64,000 bases of DNA from Rhizophagus irregularis (GCF_026210795.1 NC_089452.1:1860001-1924000); one strand, 5' to 3'; counted from the stretch's first letter, positions 22,918 through 36,146 are shown. The notes: generated by a model from the sequence alone, not told the origin. Made by a program: numbers and translations.

Positions 22918-24983
22918 TTAGGTTTTATTATACGCACGTATTTGTTCCTATTCAAGATATATTAATCAATTCACATGTCCCTCTATATATTAGCTAACTA
23001 AAAAAATTGGAATCAGTCTTTATTGTATTATTTATTATTTTATTGTTCGAAATTAAATGTTTTCCACCCCTTAGTAAAAAGTTGTACGAATTTCATTTTA
23101 TGTTAAAATAAAGTAATATAATATTCATCTTATCCTACTTATTCAGGTTTAGCGTTGATAAATAATAAAATTGGCCCTCATTTACCTTGCAAAAAATTTT
23201 TATGCTAAATTATACCAACTCAAATTTATGCAAAAAATGATCCAAATAACCCATTTGGTATAAATTTAGTATGAACACTTTTTATAGGGGCATTTATTGA
23301 TTAATAATTTCACGCGATAAATTCTTTCTTTTTGTTTATTTATTCACATGCAAACAAATAAATATAAAATATGTATAGTCAAAATATTTACATATAAAAA
23401 AATAAGTATATATATATCCCAAATTCCTGACGTAATAATATTAGTAAACGATCAAACACAATTTTAAACTTTCTTAAATACTTGTCAGAACTAAACATAT
23501 AGGCATCAAAATTATGACTTATTTTAATTTAAAATTATGATTCAATTATTATTGTTTCTGGTAATTACAAATTTGTAGAAATATAATCACCTTAATCCTA
23601 ATCAAAATATTTCACGTATTATTTCCTATTTTTTAACGCTCATTATCATTTTATTTGCTACGGCTTTTGTACCGGTCACTGAAGATAAAATCTTGAAATA
23701 TTGAACATGTTCGCATATACAAAATATAAACTTCAAGCAAAATATTATATTCTTTCTTTAAAAACTTAATTGGTTACTAGTATATATCGCTAAAGTTAAT
23801 AGACATATGGGCAGATTTTGTAAGATTTAGGTTACAGATGTAAATGGTAATTATGTAGCTGGTAATAAAAATTACCATAGATGCGACCTAGACACTAGAT
23901 TAGTATTGATACAGGATCGAGTGATGCATACTATCTTAATGCACATGTTAAAGCTAGTGCTAAGAAAACAAAGCATCGTGGCCATTTGTGGCTGATGTCT
24001 GCTATGATATTCGTGGTTTTACGTTTGATTGGACATTTAATCCTTACAAATATTGCGAATAACACGACGTAAATATCCTGAATTTATCACGCATATAAAA
24101 TTAATGCAGATATTATTTTTTATTTCAAATTCATGCTATTCCTAGTTTGATATTACTAGTTTAATATACATGGATAAATATGTTAAAATTAATAATTCAT
24201 CATATAGCCTTTTTTCTTTTTATAACCATATTAATCATATTCTGCGAATATTATGCCTCCATTTAAAATTGCTACAAACATAACGATCATTTCTTAGGTA
24301 ATAATCTTAATTTACTTAGTTATCTTTTTTTTTCAATTAAATTTGATTTACATAGTTATTCATATATTTTTTCATTATTTAATGAAACTTTAATCATATA
24401 ATGTTGAATAATATATATTGGTAAAATTCAGTTGTTTTATTTTAAGTGCCGTGAGCAATTTATTATATTGAAAATTACCGTACTTAAACCTTTTCTCATT
24501 TTGATAATATTCCGCAGTAAAAAAAAAAATTTTTGATTTTTGCTATACACTATATATGTATATGTATATACATACTCAATGGATGACCAAACCAGATTTT
24601 AGTGATGAATACTTATAATGCAACTCTCAATATTTTTGTGTTTTTCTGTCTTGTTGATTTTGTGTTTAAATAAAAAAAATTTTTTCTGCGTATGGTTACT
24701 CACGTGGAAAAAAGAACCAATCAGGTTAAAATTATAGACTGGGTGATTTGGCAAAACTTACAAACCGGAAGCTGGTAGAAACGTAATTTGTGGATCTCAT
24801 TTTGCGGTATAACAGATAATAAGTTTCAAATGTATCAAATGTATCGTAATTGTTTATATTACAATACTTAATAAATACTCCGCTATTTTTGTAACACATG
24901 AATAAAAAATACTACTGATGCGCAATATTATTACGTTGTAATTGTATAGTACTTTATTAAGTCGCAGAATCATGACTTGTTAA
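22918..24983. other. Gene-poor region with a small palindromic MITE-like unit
   Basis: At about 23173-23293 a 120-bp palindrome-like unit has ends GCCCTCATTTAC and TATAGGGGC and inner arms TAAATTATACCAA / TTGGTATAAATTTA. Around 23826-24052 the plus strand shows broken coding-like phrases (VTDVNGNYVAGNKNYHRCDL, then PFVADVCYDIRGFTFDWTF in another frame), possibly the relic of a small secreted protein. Nothing else is supported. Confidence 0.35.
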
Positions 24984-25460
24984 CTTTACAGAAACTTCCG
25001 ATTTTGCCAAATATGTTAGCAATATTTTTACAATATAACAGACATATCACTTTTGCATTTCTGTTATTTTCGTTCTAACTATATGCTCACAATATATCAA
25101 ACATATTAACATATAAAATTTTATTTATATAGCAAACATATAATAAAAATATGTTAAAAATATGTTTTGGATTTTTTATATGGCAACCATATATTGAACA
25201 TGTATTACATGTATTAGAGAAATTTAATTTTTATATAGCAATTATATATTAAAAATATGTTAAAAATATGATTAAATTTTATATAATCACCATGCGCCAA
25301 ATATATATTAATTATATTGCAAAATAATATGAAATGATATAATAATTACATGCCAAAAATATAATAATAATAAAATAGGAATATGATATCAAAAATACAA
25401 TAATCGCATAATAATATCAAGAATTTTAGTTTTCCTGATAAATTTAAGCGCTGTCTGCAT

Positions 25461-25670
25461 GTGATCTTTCGTAGTAAAAGTTCTCCAATAAAATTCAGGC
25501 GCGTGATCTTTCATTTTTGCCAATAAAATTCAAGTGCATGATCTTTCGTAATAAAGGTTTCCTCCAATAAAATGCATCAAGCGTGTGATCTTTCGTTTTC
25601 CCAATAAAATTCAAGCACGTGAACTTTTGTAGTAGAAGTTTCCAATAAAATTCAAGTGTGTGATCTTTAT
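25461..25670 (+). repeat. Tandem repeat of about 45 bp, five units
   Basis: Units share GTGATCTTTCGTAGTAAAAG and CCAATAAAATTCAAG, with length variation between copies. The segment lies inside the candidate inverted-end element and has no coding potential. Confidence 0.7.
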
Positions 25671-25699
25671 TAGACCTTTCTTTTCACTATAATTAAAAA

Positions 25700-27770
25700 A
25701 AATATAAGCAGAATTGAACTCTTTCCACTGATCACTATTTTCAAAAATGTTAGGATAGAAAAAAAATGGAAGAGTTCATTAAGTATATAGGAAAAGTTTT
25801 GACGCATTTCAATTTTCAACATTACCAACTGATTATTCACTCCTTTATGAACTGAAGAATATAAGTTTTAGGGGACTTCAAATAGTATTTTTCAAATTTC
25901 TTGCCCAAAAAGTTATTTCTTTTTGTTGACAATAGTGATAACCCAAAAAGGGCCAAGTAGGGTGAGGTATCGTCCTAAAAAAGTGAAGTGATAACATAGG
26001 AGCAGGAAAAACAAAGAAACTTCATTTACCTTTTGAAGTAAAGGCTTTCGTTGATATTGCTTTTTGGACTTTGTGATTTCTTAAGAATTTTTCGTTGCTG
26101 TTGTTTTTTGGTCGGCACAGCAAAAATTTCAGCATGAGATTGGAATCCTAAATTGGTAGTGTTAAATTTTTGAGGATTGAGATGATTTGATGTGGTACAA
26201 AATTGTCAACCGATTTCAAAACTGCAACAATTCACGTAATGTATTTGGATAATGGGATATATTTTCAAGTCCCATGATTTCACAAAATAAAGTTAAGTTC
26301 CTTAGAGTTTTGGATTGTGATATAACTTCAGATTTTTGGAATAGTTGCCAGCGAGCCTCGAAAACTGAAGAAAGTGATAGATAGGTTGGTGCCTTGGTAG
26401 TAAACCTTGAAAACCAGCAAGCGTACAAACTATGGAAAAGATGATCTTTCTGGATGAAGCCTTAGAAGGATTTCAAAGTACAGCTAGCATCTTCGCTAGG
26501 GTGGTTACTAAAAGTACTAGTAGTGGACGGATTTGCATCAAGAGATGTATAAAACTGCTATAGAAGATCAATACCAGACAAAAGGAGTAATCTGGCACCC
26601 TGTAGGATTTTTTTTAGGGGAGTTTAGATAGATTGGTAACTAGTTTGTAGATGTTTTTGTAGGATGGTTAATGAGTATTTGTTTGGGTTTAGTTTAGGTT
26701 AGTTTGGTTTTAGTATAGAAATGTGTCATATAAGTAAAAGGTTTAGCTCTATGGTCCGTTTTTCTTTATTATTCTTTATTTACTATTCAGTTGTTTATGG
26801 GTTCGTTGGGTTCGTTATGTCTATCTTGTAATTTTGCAAGTCACCTAGCACTAACTGTATACTTAGTTAAAGATAGCCTTTAGTGGTTAAGAATTTCTTT
26901 TTTTATACATATTAAATAGGGATAGTAGGGAGGAAGCTTATTTTAGGCAGTTTTGTAACAAAAGAAAATGGGTGGTAGGTAGAAAAGACGTCTTTAAAGT
27001 ATAAATATAAAAAGGAATTTATAGTGCACGTGTTATGACATTGACGCGTTAAAAAGTTTAATGTTGATCATTACGTGTTATTGTAATTTATTTTAGCTCA
27101 TGATACAGTATAGTATTATTATTATCATGTGATAATGCACAGATAAGCTACAAGCTTTTCACGGTTTTTTTAATTTTCTTTTTCAAATAATTACGAAAAA
27201 AATTTTTTATTATTAGAAATTTACAAGCTATTAATTTTTTTCTTTACAATTTTCTCTTTCCTTATTTATAATTTTCTCTTTAAATTTTTTTTTTCTTTGA
27301 AATGCAATTAATTTAAAATAGGATTTTCGCGTTTTTTTTAAAAAAAGTTCTATTCTTTAATTCTTTTTATAATTTTATAAATGTTCCTTTTCTTTGAATT
27401 CTTTTCTTTATAATTCTTTTTGTTAGTAATAATTTTTATTGTATGATGCTAATTTATTATGGTTTTTGACAGTTTATAATGTTATACGGTATATGACATA
27501 CAATTAGCATTTTTCTTATTATTTTTCTTTATCTTTTATCTTTAAATTTCTTTAATTTTATTTTCTAAAAATTTTTTTTTTATAATTATATTAGTATTTT
27601 CTCATGAAAAGACTCTCCTCTATGGAATAGGTAGAGATCCTATAGCATCTATAGTAGTGAGAAAGCCATTGATACAACTGAATATAATATAAAAAAATTA
27701 ATACACTAATAAAAATGTTTATAGAATAGTAATATCATAATTATTTACATCTTTATCTTATTTATTTACA
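25700..27770. other. Interior of the inverted-end element: no intact gene
   Basis: From 25.75 to 26.6 kb base composition is less skewed and the minus strand has a 70-codon frame at 26216-26428, suggesting a dead coding region that I cannot identify. From 26.6 to 26.9 kb a T/G-rich stretch (GTTTGGGTTTAGTTTAGG) looks like untranslated sequence. From 27.1 to 27.6 kb it is T-rich low complexity. Confidence 0.35.
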
Positions 27771-27775
27771 TTAGT

Positions 27776-28410
27776 TTGTCATATTATATCGAATTTAAAC
27801 ATATCACATATACTAGTACTATATTTTTACTATGTATTTTTATCATATTTTATGAAAATCAATACTGTACTAGTTTCAACGTATATATATTTTGGCATAT
27901 AAAATCATATGATAATTGTATTATATATTTATATTCACAAAATATATATGTTAACTATATTTTACTTTAATATATATTTGATATATAAAAATCATATTAT
28001 GATTATATTGTATTCACATATTGTTCATATTCTACTTTTAATATGAATTTCAGCATATAAAAAACATATTTTGGATATATTTTATTCGTATGTTGGTTAT
28101 ATTTTACTTTTAATATGTATTATGGCATATATAAATTATATTTTGGATTTATTTTATTCATATATTAATCATATTTACTTTAATATGTATTTTTGGCATA
28201 TAAAAACCATATTTCGAATATATTTTATTCACACATTGTTTACATTTTATATTTAGCATTTATTTTGGCAAATATTAAATATATAACAATTATATTTTAT
28301 TCACACATTGTTTATATTTTGCTTTTAATATATATTTTGGCATATAAAAATCATATTATGATTATATTGTATTTATGCATTAATTATATATTAGCAATAT
28401 TTTGAACTAT
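27776..28410 (+). repeat. Subterminal tandem repeat array
   Basis: Repeated blocks of roughly 60-70 bp share TTTTGGCATATAAAAATCAT, ATTTTATTCACA(C/T)ATTG and TATTTTACTTTTAATATG. Three overlapping short ORFs exist only because of the repeat period and should not be called genes. Confidence 0.7.
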
Positions 28411-28499
28411 GCAATATGTTGAATATATAAATGCTATTTATCAGTAATATGTTTAACATATTTGGCAAAATTGGAAGTTTCTGTAAAGAAATTAGCCAG

Positions 28500-29853
28500 A
28501 AATTTAATTCACATCGTCACCCCCAAATTTATCTGAGGGACTTGTTTTTTTCGAATAGGCAAAAACTTATTCTATTCGTCACTGTTTATTTTCACGTGTT
28601 AGTGTGCGGACTGTGTGCAAAATTTTGTCAGTGTGGCTGCTGAAAATTACTGAATTACTGCGTACTGCGGTATCATGGCTTAACACGTGATTTATTTTGA
28701 CTGTGACCTCCACAGCAATTATGGACGTGTCTATTGTCTTGATCAAAAAATTCAGGATTTGCTGACAAATAAGGATATCCCCAAATGAACAGTCTGCATG
28801 TTTGGTGATTTCTAAGTTTAGGAATGCAAACTTTAGAACACATCATAAACAAAAAGATTCTACATAACTACTCACCTAATTGCCAAAGGAAAAGTATTTA
28901 ACTCAACAATACGAAGCAAATCATTCACCATTGTATCAGTATAAGTTTCATCTGCTGTTCATGTTATTACCGTTGCATTCCTTACAACCAGTGATTATAT
29001 AGAAAGTTGTTATTATACCGGTAAAATGATATCAAGTATGATATAATCTTCATTGTAAATATTATAAAATTTTCAAAAAATAAAAAAAAAGTAGTTTTTT
29101 AATTACAAATTATTGTATACATTGAAAAATATAAAAAAATTTATTTCTCACCCCTGAATTTAATATAAAAATGAAGTCATGCAATCATTTCCACAACGTA
29201 ATTTTTGACAAAAAAATTTTTTTTTTAAAAAATAAAACCTTTAAAATTATAAGTATAGATGATTCTGCCTGCCCTACAAATTTATTTAATACCTTAAGAA
29301 AGGCTATAAATACTATTTTTTAACATTTTTGGCAATTTATGACTTGGAGGGTAAGGAATATCGAATATCATCCAGGGTGAGGAATAAATGGAATATTTTT
29401 TAAAAAAATTTTTTTTTTCGTCAAAAATTACGTTGTTCCTTTTTGGAAATGATCGGCAAATGATCAGGTGCTCAGCGTCTCAGCGTCAGTCAGCGATCGT
29501 TTTATAATCTTACTAAGTGTTAGTCATTCGACAATTTATCAATTGAAAAAAAATTTGTAGGCTATTATGACCAACATATAATTCCCTTTCTCCATTTGAT
29601 AAGTGAAATTACACATCATTTGTCATTTGATGTTTATGTTTCTAAAATGAGTACATTTTTTGTATACCTTAGCAGTACTTTAGTCACTCGTCAGACAGCG
29701 TGACAGTAATAGATGTCCCAATGACAAGTTCGTCCTATTTTTAAATCCATACATATAAAGCTTACTAGTACCGTAATTGTAGATAGAAGAAATCCTCGTT
29801 AGAAAATAATTACTTATTATTATAACAGGAAATAAGAAGAAATTTTTGAAATT
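28500..29853. other. Intergenic region with a 280-bp foldback
   Basis: An inverted repeat pairs about 29178-29235 (CATTTCCACAACGTAATT) with about 29400-29455 (AATTACGTTGTTCC), the arms continuing through long A/T runs; probably a small foldback element. No gene. The segment next to 29854 should hold the promoter of the DUF2283-like gene. Confidence 0.45.
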
Positions 29854-30695
29854 ATGGAAAGCAAGGATTTGAAGAGTCTAAAAATGTTGTCTTCAAGTAA
29901 GCGTTGGGGTAACAACCAACTTCCTATACAATTTATGAAGGTATGGTTTGTGAGATTTAGTTTATTCTGTTTTATTTCCTTTATTATATTATTTAACTCC
30001 AAAATAAAAATTTGAAGGAACTTAATATGCAAACAAAATCTACCAAAAATAATATCTGGTTACGTATTCTAAATAAATTATGGAGAGTTTCATAGTTCAA
30101 TATATAATATTAACATTCTACATTGTTTTATAGTATAAGGGATGATACGGTTTTTAAATATTATGAAGATATGGATAGGTTATCAATATATTTTGCAAAG
30201 GCAACTTCCGGCGTTATTAAAGATTGTAGAGGACCAAATGATTACACCCTCGCTTCTTATGACGGTGATGACAAGATAGTGTCATTTGAAATTTTTGATG
30301 CATCGAATTTATTGCGTTGCCACTTATTTGATACTTCAGAAATGATAGATAATAAACCACCACTCTCTCTATATCCCATTTGTTATGAAGATCGCGATGA
30401 GTTGGAGATTCTTTTTATTGGTTCTAAGCCTTCATTTATCACATTCGAGAAAACTGAGGATATAGATATTGAAGTGGGAATGGATGACGAAAATAAAATT
30501 GTGACATTATTGTTTCACAATGCAAGCAGCAGATTGGCGAAAACATTACCAGAGAAAGAGAGAGAAAAACTTGCAGAAGAAGTGAGGTTGAGTATTGCAG
30601 AATGGGATCGTTTGTTATTAGACAAGAAAGATGAACATAAACGATTTATTCAACAACGTCGTCATGCCAACAATGCCAACACTAATATCAACTGA
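29854..30695 (+). CDS. DUF2283-like protein
   Basis: Three-exon model: 29854-29940, 30018-30058 and 30134-30695, 690 nt, 229 residues. Exon 1 begins MESKDLKSLKML; introns are GTATGG..AAG and GTTACG..TAG, the second donor being weak. The central part, with YYEDMDRLSIYFAK, GPNDYTLASYDGDDKIVSFEI and FDASNLLRCH (given as separate phrases), has the fold pattern of DUF2283, a small beta-rich domain of unknown role found across microbes: a Leu-x-Ile-x-Phe strand, then Tyr-Asp-x-(D/E)-x-x-(I/V)-V-x-(F/I)-E-I-x-(D/N)-A-S. The C-terminal third is a charged helix (EKEREKLAEEVRLSIAEW) and a basic tail. No signal peptide or membrane segment. Without the upstream exons the ORF would start at an in-intron ATG at 30123. 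Confidence 0.7.
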
Positions 30696-31089
30696 AGATG
30701 CCATAATGGAAGATTTATTAATTACAAATTTCAAGAATATGAATCTTTTAAATTGACTGAAAAACATATAAATAATGAATAAATTGATATACAAATAATG
30801 GATAGATCTAAATAAGTTTAACAACAAAGTTTTTAAAATAAAAATAATTGCGTTATGATTTTTCCAATTATGCAATTAGCAAACATATTAATGTCATTAA
30901 ATTGATACTCAAAAACTAAACTAAAATAAAATTATTTTAAACAAAACTATTTTAGAGACTCGTTAAATACTAAAATAAATTTAACAATCAATATAGAATA
31001 ATAAAAAAAAATACTTCGGCATTTACTTTATAGAGACGTGGCTTTTTGGGATCGCATGTTGCCACAAGTTATCGATCATAAATCACTTG
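30696..31089. other. 3' flank of the DUF2283-like gene
   Basis: AT-rich, with AATAAA-like words near 30775 and 30835 that could serve polyadenylation. No gene. Confidence 0.35.
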
Positions 31090-31560
31090 GCAACGTTGAA
31101 GTTTGAACTCGATTTTTTCCGCATTCCTTGAGGGTTGGATGGTTGTTTAAATATTTTTCTGACATATTTATGACCCATTCATTTAGCATTTTCAAAGCGA
31201 CTTTCATATGTTTCGGTTCCTATTTTTATAATTTCCTTTTTTCCAATAATATGTTGATACACCATCTATCTATGTTGCAGAATATACATTGGCAAATCCA
31301 CCTTCACCAATTTCGTCTGTATCAGTAAATTCATCAAGTGATAACTATTCAATAGGCCCAAAATCATGATAATGTGTTGCTTTACTTACATTATACATCT
31401 CGGATTTATACTGGTCCATTCTTCAATTCTTCTATATGGGTCACATTCTAATTCCTTGATAAAGGGATTATTACAATACGAACATTTTTTGTTATTTGTG
31501 TTCTCTGAATTAGAATCAGATTATATTTTAGGTTATTTTCATGACTCACAATTTTAAGAA
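31090..31560 (-). pseudogene. TKL kinase N-terminal remnant
   Basis: On the minus strand, from about 31560 down, the frame reads NNKKCSYCNNPFIKELECDP and YRRIEEWTSINPR, matching the cysteine-containing lead-in plus the WTSGN motif of Rhizophagus kinases. After a frameshift it reads LDEFTDTDEIGEGGFANVYS and AT, i.e. the glycine loop GEGGFANVY, then a stop. Nothing of the C-lobe follows. This is the relic of a kinase like those at 9.3 and 62 kb. Confidence 0.65.
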
Positions 31561-33600
31561 ATCATTTTTTTCCATTTTTATCTAATAAAAAAAGATAATT
31601 AAGTTTGGCGGAAGAATTAACTTCGAAGTTCGTAGTAAACCAACGTAGTGCGTCGTGTGTTCTAAAAATGAACCATAATAATTTCGTCTCGAGTTAATAT
31701 TTATCATGATCATGCTGTCTAAGTGTGATTAAATGAAATTGTCCATAGTTTAAAAACAAAATTTACATTTGTTTATAATGCCAGATATTTCGCCAAAAAA
31801 AAAATCATAAAATTGAAATGATTACTGTAAAGGTATTCATTAGTTTAGATGTGCAAATGAATATTTTAAAGGGTCAAAGTGTGAAAAAATTATTTGACAC
31901 TTCTGATTTTGCAAATTTTCTATTGTAATATCGATTTTAAATTGAACTTAGCGATTATTTATGTATTTATTGGATCTTTAAATTACGCGCTATTTTTCGA
32001 AATGATAAATCTTTCGAACACAGGACAGAGTGCAATGAGTTTGATACTTTATATTAGTTTTTATTAGAAAAAAACTTTTATTAATTTCACATTTACAAAA
32101 TTAGGGTTGACTTCCAATAACTTTAATTCTCTGAATAAAAATAATAAAATAATTTGTATAGACTAAAGATATCACTATATTAATTAATAACGATAATTGA
32201 AAGAAGTTAATGAATTGACGCGGAAGAAAAAAAGAAAACAAAAAATTTTTTAATTTTACTAACTTCCTTTTTTGCATTGTTTAATGAATTTTTCGGAATT
32301 AAACATAACTACCAATAATTGGAATTTTATAACGAAAAAAGTGTAATATATATAATTATTTTCTTGCCAATTTTGAATAAAACGATACAATATCTCTGAA
32401 GTGCGAAATGTACGCTTTTATATGTTAACTTTTTTTATCCATTTGAACTTACCAAATTAAGTTAGTAAGTATTCTTTCGCGTAAATATTATTTGAATTGA
32501 TTTGGTCGTTAAACGTTCTCAAAAGATAATGTGCCGTTTTGTATTTACAAAAAATGAACCTTTTCATGTTTATCGACCTCTTTTATTTTAAATGTTATTA
32601 TTTTTAACCGGTTGAGGCATCTCAAAATCGGTAAAATCGGTTAACTTATAATCCTTATTTGCGTATACTGATTTTTTCTGAGATCATAATCGATAAAACA
32701 AAGGTTTTCTCAATAATAATGCGACAAATTTTATATTTTCAGGAATAAAAATAATGAGACTTGCTAACAATTTTATATTATTTATTAATAATAAAATAAC
32801 GGAATATACTGTAGTTTCATTAAAATGTACTATTACAGCGCAGCAATTTAATGAATTTAATATTGCAAAATTAAAGGAAAATAAAATTTTACTAATTATA
32901 AACGTATAATTTTTATGTTACCATTACAAATTAACCAAGATTAAATGTTCCAATTAATCGGTTATTTTTGACCGGCTTCAACTCCCAATTACTATAATTA
33001 AAAACTAAAATATTTATTCCATAACATACTAAAAACACTTCAATTCTTTATTTGTCTATTTAAGTCATTTAATTTTATAGGGCTTGGGTTTCTATTAATA
33101 AGGTATATAAAGCTTCGGTATCATAAAAAAAACTACGTGCGGGAACTGCGGGATGCATCAATCAAATTAATTATCGTGAGTATAAATTTATCGCTGCAAA
33201 TTGATTAATCGATACACTATCGCTACGCCAATATTATTTAAGAGTGATCAAAATGCATTAAATGTATTGTGTAATTTATGCACTATTATTATAAATATAC
33301 AGTTTATGTGCATTCGTAAAAGGAATTTTTGTTTTAATAAAAAAAAGACCCTATCAGAGGCGTTCTTTATTTAATATTTTTGGATTTGCAAGATGATAGA
33401 ATAAGATGTCTTAAACGTGAGTGAAAATATTATTTCCAGTTTTATGGAGAAATCCTTAGAAATACTTAAAGGAAGACGGAAATGTTATTGGACGTGGTTA
33501 TTTCACATTTATCAGATGAAACAAAAAAATAATTTGCAGGATCAAGAATTTACATGATAACTAAACAATCTATTAAAAAATCCTTCAATTTAAAAGTATT
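31561..33600. other. Gene-poor region
   Basis: About 2 kb of AT-rich DNA without a supportable gene. A loose inverted pair (GGTTGAGGCATCTC with AAAATCGGTTAAC near 32610, and ATCGGTTATTTTTGACCGGC with TTCAACTC near 32960) may be a decayed MITE of about 380 bp. Confidence 0.35.
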
Positions 33601-34084
33601 AAGATCCCTATGAAAAAAAATCATCCAATTTTTGTACAATATTTGTTCAAGTTCGTGTGGAAATTGTACAATTATTGCAGATTTTTGGATAAAAATAGCT
33701 ATGAAGTTTTTCAAAGCATATTAAAAGTATGCAATTTTTGTACAACTTAAATTTAGGATATAAAAAATGTTCAATTTTTGAGAAAACATTCAATTTTTGT
33801 ACAATAAAAATTGTGATTATTGTACAACTTGAAAATAGACATATGGAAAGCAATTTTGGATAATCCTACTATACTACTTTCCATCTTACCTGTATGGTTA
33901 CATTTGACCACTTTTAGGGTCAAATAGACCACTTTTAACCATTATAAATAGATTTTCCTAAGTAAAGTGATTTATGCAGTAAGGTTACACAAAATTCAAT
34001 TGCATATTTGTTTATAAACGGGCATCTTCCAGACCCATTGGTGAAATTTTTGTATCATCTTGTAACTAAAAAAAAGTCAAAAAC

Positions 34085-34656
34085 ATCAAAGAAGAATAGT
34101 GGAAAGAAAAAGAAGAAGAAGAAGAAGAACAAGAAGTGAAGAGAGAAGGAAGAGACTTACGAGGAAAAATGAATTATATTTTTAATCGAAGTCACGTGAT
34201 TCACGTAAAAAAGATTCCGATAACAAAATTAACAACAAAAAAAAAAAGTATTTTATTTTGACTCGTTCAATTTAGTTTAGAATACTAACTTTTATTCTTT
34301 GTAGGTATAAAGGGGATTTGGTGGAATATACTGTTTGGGTGTGGGACCGTTGGGACTCATCTTTTGAAGCTGCACATGGCAGACTCGAACATTATTACAC
34401 ATTTCATCTTTAATCCTACATTTTAAAATTTAGAATTCAAATAGTTAGGTTTCAAAAATAGTATAGTTTGCTAGTTTTAGATATTTTATTTTCAGGTAGT
34501 ATATTTATTTTATTATTTTTCTGTAATGTTTCTTTTTGTTTGGTTCGATTACTCTGTTATAGGGTTGTTACATGTTTAGCATGACCAGCTCTAAGTGTCT
34601 TGTAACTTAGGATAGTTTATTTGACTGACTCTAAATCCTAATAAAGATGCATTACA

Positions 34657-34687
<31 letters not shown>
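34085..34687 (+). mobile_element. Poly(A) retroposon 1
   Basis: Ends in 26 A after AATAAAGATGCATTACAG. The flanking direct repeat is an A-run plus GTCAAAAAC at 34068-34084 and again ending at 34696. These are the hallmarks of target-primed reverse transcription. The 3' part shares TTATAGGGTTGT, GCTCTAAGTGTCTT and the tail with three other insertions in this window, so it belongs to one LINE or SINE family. Near 34310-34410 a short open segment (GDLVEYTVWVWDRWDSSFEA) may be the remains of its protein. Confidence 0.8.
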
Positions 34688-34688
<1 letters not shown>

Positions 34689-34773
34689 TCAAAAACTTTT
34701 TATTAGGTTACACAAATAATTCTGACTGGAATTATAATTATACGGTAAAAATCAACTCTTAAAATTATATATT

Positions 34774-34985
34774 TACCCCAGTATCACCGACACTTTTATA
34801 ATTAAAATTCCACCCCCACGTGACCGGTGACATTTAATGGGATGTGAAAAAAATAATTTTGCGAGGCAAAAAAAAACTAAGTCCCTCAGATAAATATAAA
34901 CAGTGAAAACGCGGTGGGGTGTGATGCCGGTGATGAATATTACAAAATCACGTGGGGGTGGAAAAAGTGTCGGTGATACTGGGTA
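34774..34985. mobile_element. MITE of about 212 bp
   Basis: Ends are inverted copies of TACCCCAGTATCACCGACAC, and the arms continue with CCACCCCCACGTGA on the left and its reverse complement on the right, then less exact (CCGGTGACATTTAATG / CACCGGCATCAC). No ORF. No clean target duplication recognised. The CACGTG cores are part of the arms, not evidence of regulation. Confidence 0.75.
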
Positions 34986-35154
34986 AGATAAATTATATAT
35001 GTTGATCACGTGATCTGATCGTCAAAATAAATATGACGACGCGAAATGTTTTTGTTTATGTTTTTTTAACCTTTTAACCTTTCTTCAACTTTCTTTTAAA
35101 ATATCAGGTAAGAAAAACTTGTGTTCTTTATCTTTTTATTTTCCTAACTTTTTA

Positions 35155-35400
35155 CATTTTAATGTTACTAACTTGCTTTCTTCACTAACTTCATACTTTT
35201 TTTTTATTACTAACACTAATAATTTACTTTTTAACACTATTAATTTGCTTTCTTCACTAACTTCATACTTTTTTATTACTAACACTAATAATTTACTTTT
35301 TAACACTACCAATTTGCTTTCTTCACTAACTTCATACTTTTTATTTAATACTAATAATTTACTTACACTAATATTTACTTTCTTCTTTGATACTAACATA
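35155..35400. repeat. Minisatellite, unit of about 64 bp
   Basis: Three to four copies of a unit containing TTGCTTTCTTCACTAAC, TTCATACTTTTTTATTAC and AATTTACTTTTTAACAC. Because the period leaves both strands open, ORFs of 107 and 87 codons appear on opposite strands; neither has protein character. Confidence 0.8.
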
Positions 35401-35922
35401 CTTTATTTTATTTTATTTTCTTACAAATTTTTATATTTATGATTATATCAAATTTAGTATTTTATTTATGAAATATTGTGTATATTTTTTATATTTTAAG
35501 TCAATAAAAATTCATAATTTCACTTTATAAATTGCCTGTTATTACTGTAATATTTAACCTATAATTCCTAAAATATGGCCTAAAATTTGGCTCAAAAATC
35601 ACACAATAATTGTATAAATTCAGGTCAAAAATAGGATAATTATTGAATGAATTGCCATGCAATAATTGTGTGATTTATTGCAATTTTTAGCACAATTATT
35701 GTATGGTCAAATATACAGAAATCGTAGTGAATTTAATTGAATTATTTTTCAACAAAAATCACACAGACTTTTTTCATAGGGGATTAATTGTCATCGTTAT
35801 ACAACTAGTATATCATGGTATCGTTCAGAGAATTTATCTTTACCTTTATTACAAATTATAGTATTCTAGTCAAATCTTTACAAGCTTAATTAACGTTGAA
35901 ATGAAATTTGATTATATTAATT

Positions 35923-35993
35923 CAGGCTATTTATCGAAAATGTCCAAATCTTAAACACCTTAAATTATTGTTAAGAAATTGTTATATTTAGAA
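35923..35993 (+). pseudogene. F-box/LRR gene fragment
   Basis: The plus strand reads QAIYRKCPNLKHLKLLLRN, closely matching KAIYQNCPKLKYLKLLLKN in the intact F-box/LRR gene at 13.8-15.2 kb, then ends in a stop. Only about 70 bp of similarity remains. Confidence 0.6.
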
Positions 35994-36146
35994 TAGAAAA
36001 AAATATTAATTAAATATCAATATTTATTAATAATGTAAATAAGTAATTATTTGATATATTAACTAATTTATTTCCAGTTGGTTTACTTAAATTAATGATT
36101 AACTAAAATAAATCATTATCATATTTTTTAATTGTCCTTTCTAATT

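Larger units (their letters stand above)
24984..28488. mobile_element. Candidate 3.5-kb element with inverted ends and subterminal repeats
   Basis: The two ends are inverted copies: 24984-25018 (CTTTACAGAAACTTCC, TTTTGCCAAATATGTTA) against 28454-28488, 35 bp with one mismatch. Inside each end lie many ATATGCCAAAATATATA / AATATGTTAAAAATATG words, on the right as a tandem of roughly 60-70 bp units (27.8-28.4 kb) and on the left more degenerate. The interior has tandem repeats at 25461-25670 and no intact transposase. Target duplication is not evident. A large non-autonomous DNA transposon is the simplest reading. Confidence 0.5.
33606..35779. mobile_element. Possible 2.2-kb element with CCCTATGAAAAAA ends
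   Basis: CCCTATGAAAAAA at about 33606 is inverted at about 35767-35779, and both sides are bordered by GAT, a possible 3-bp duplication. Just inside the left end TGCAATTTTTGTACAA-like words recur (33625-33830), and the right end has related TGCAATAATTGTGTGA words (35600-35700) in mixed orientation. The interior holds a retroposon, a MITE and a minisatellite. The inverted ends are short, so chance cannot be excluded. Confidence 0.3.

Noticed and set aside
27776-28405. Three overlapping Tyr/Ile-rich ORFs that look like membrane proteins
   Set aside because: They are produced by the subterminal tandem repeat; composition is that of the repeat, with no conserved domain.
35119-35442. 107-codon plus-strand ORF and 87-codon minus-strand ORF
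   Set aside because: Both follow the 64-bp minisatellite period and neither has non-repetitive coding sequence.
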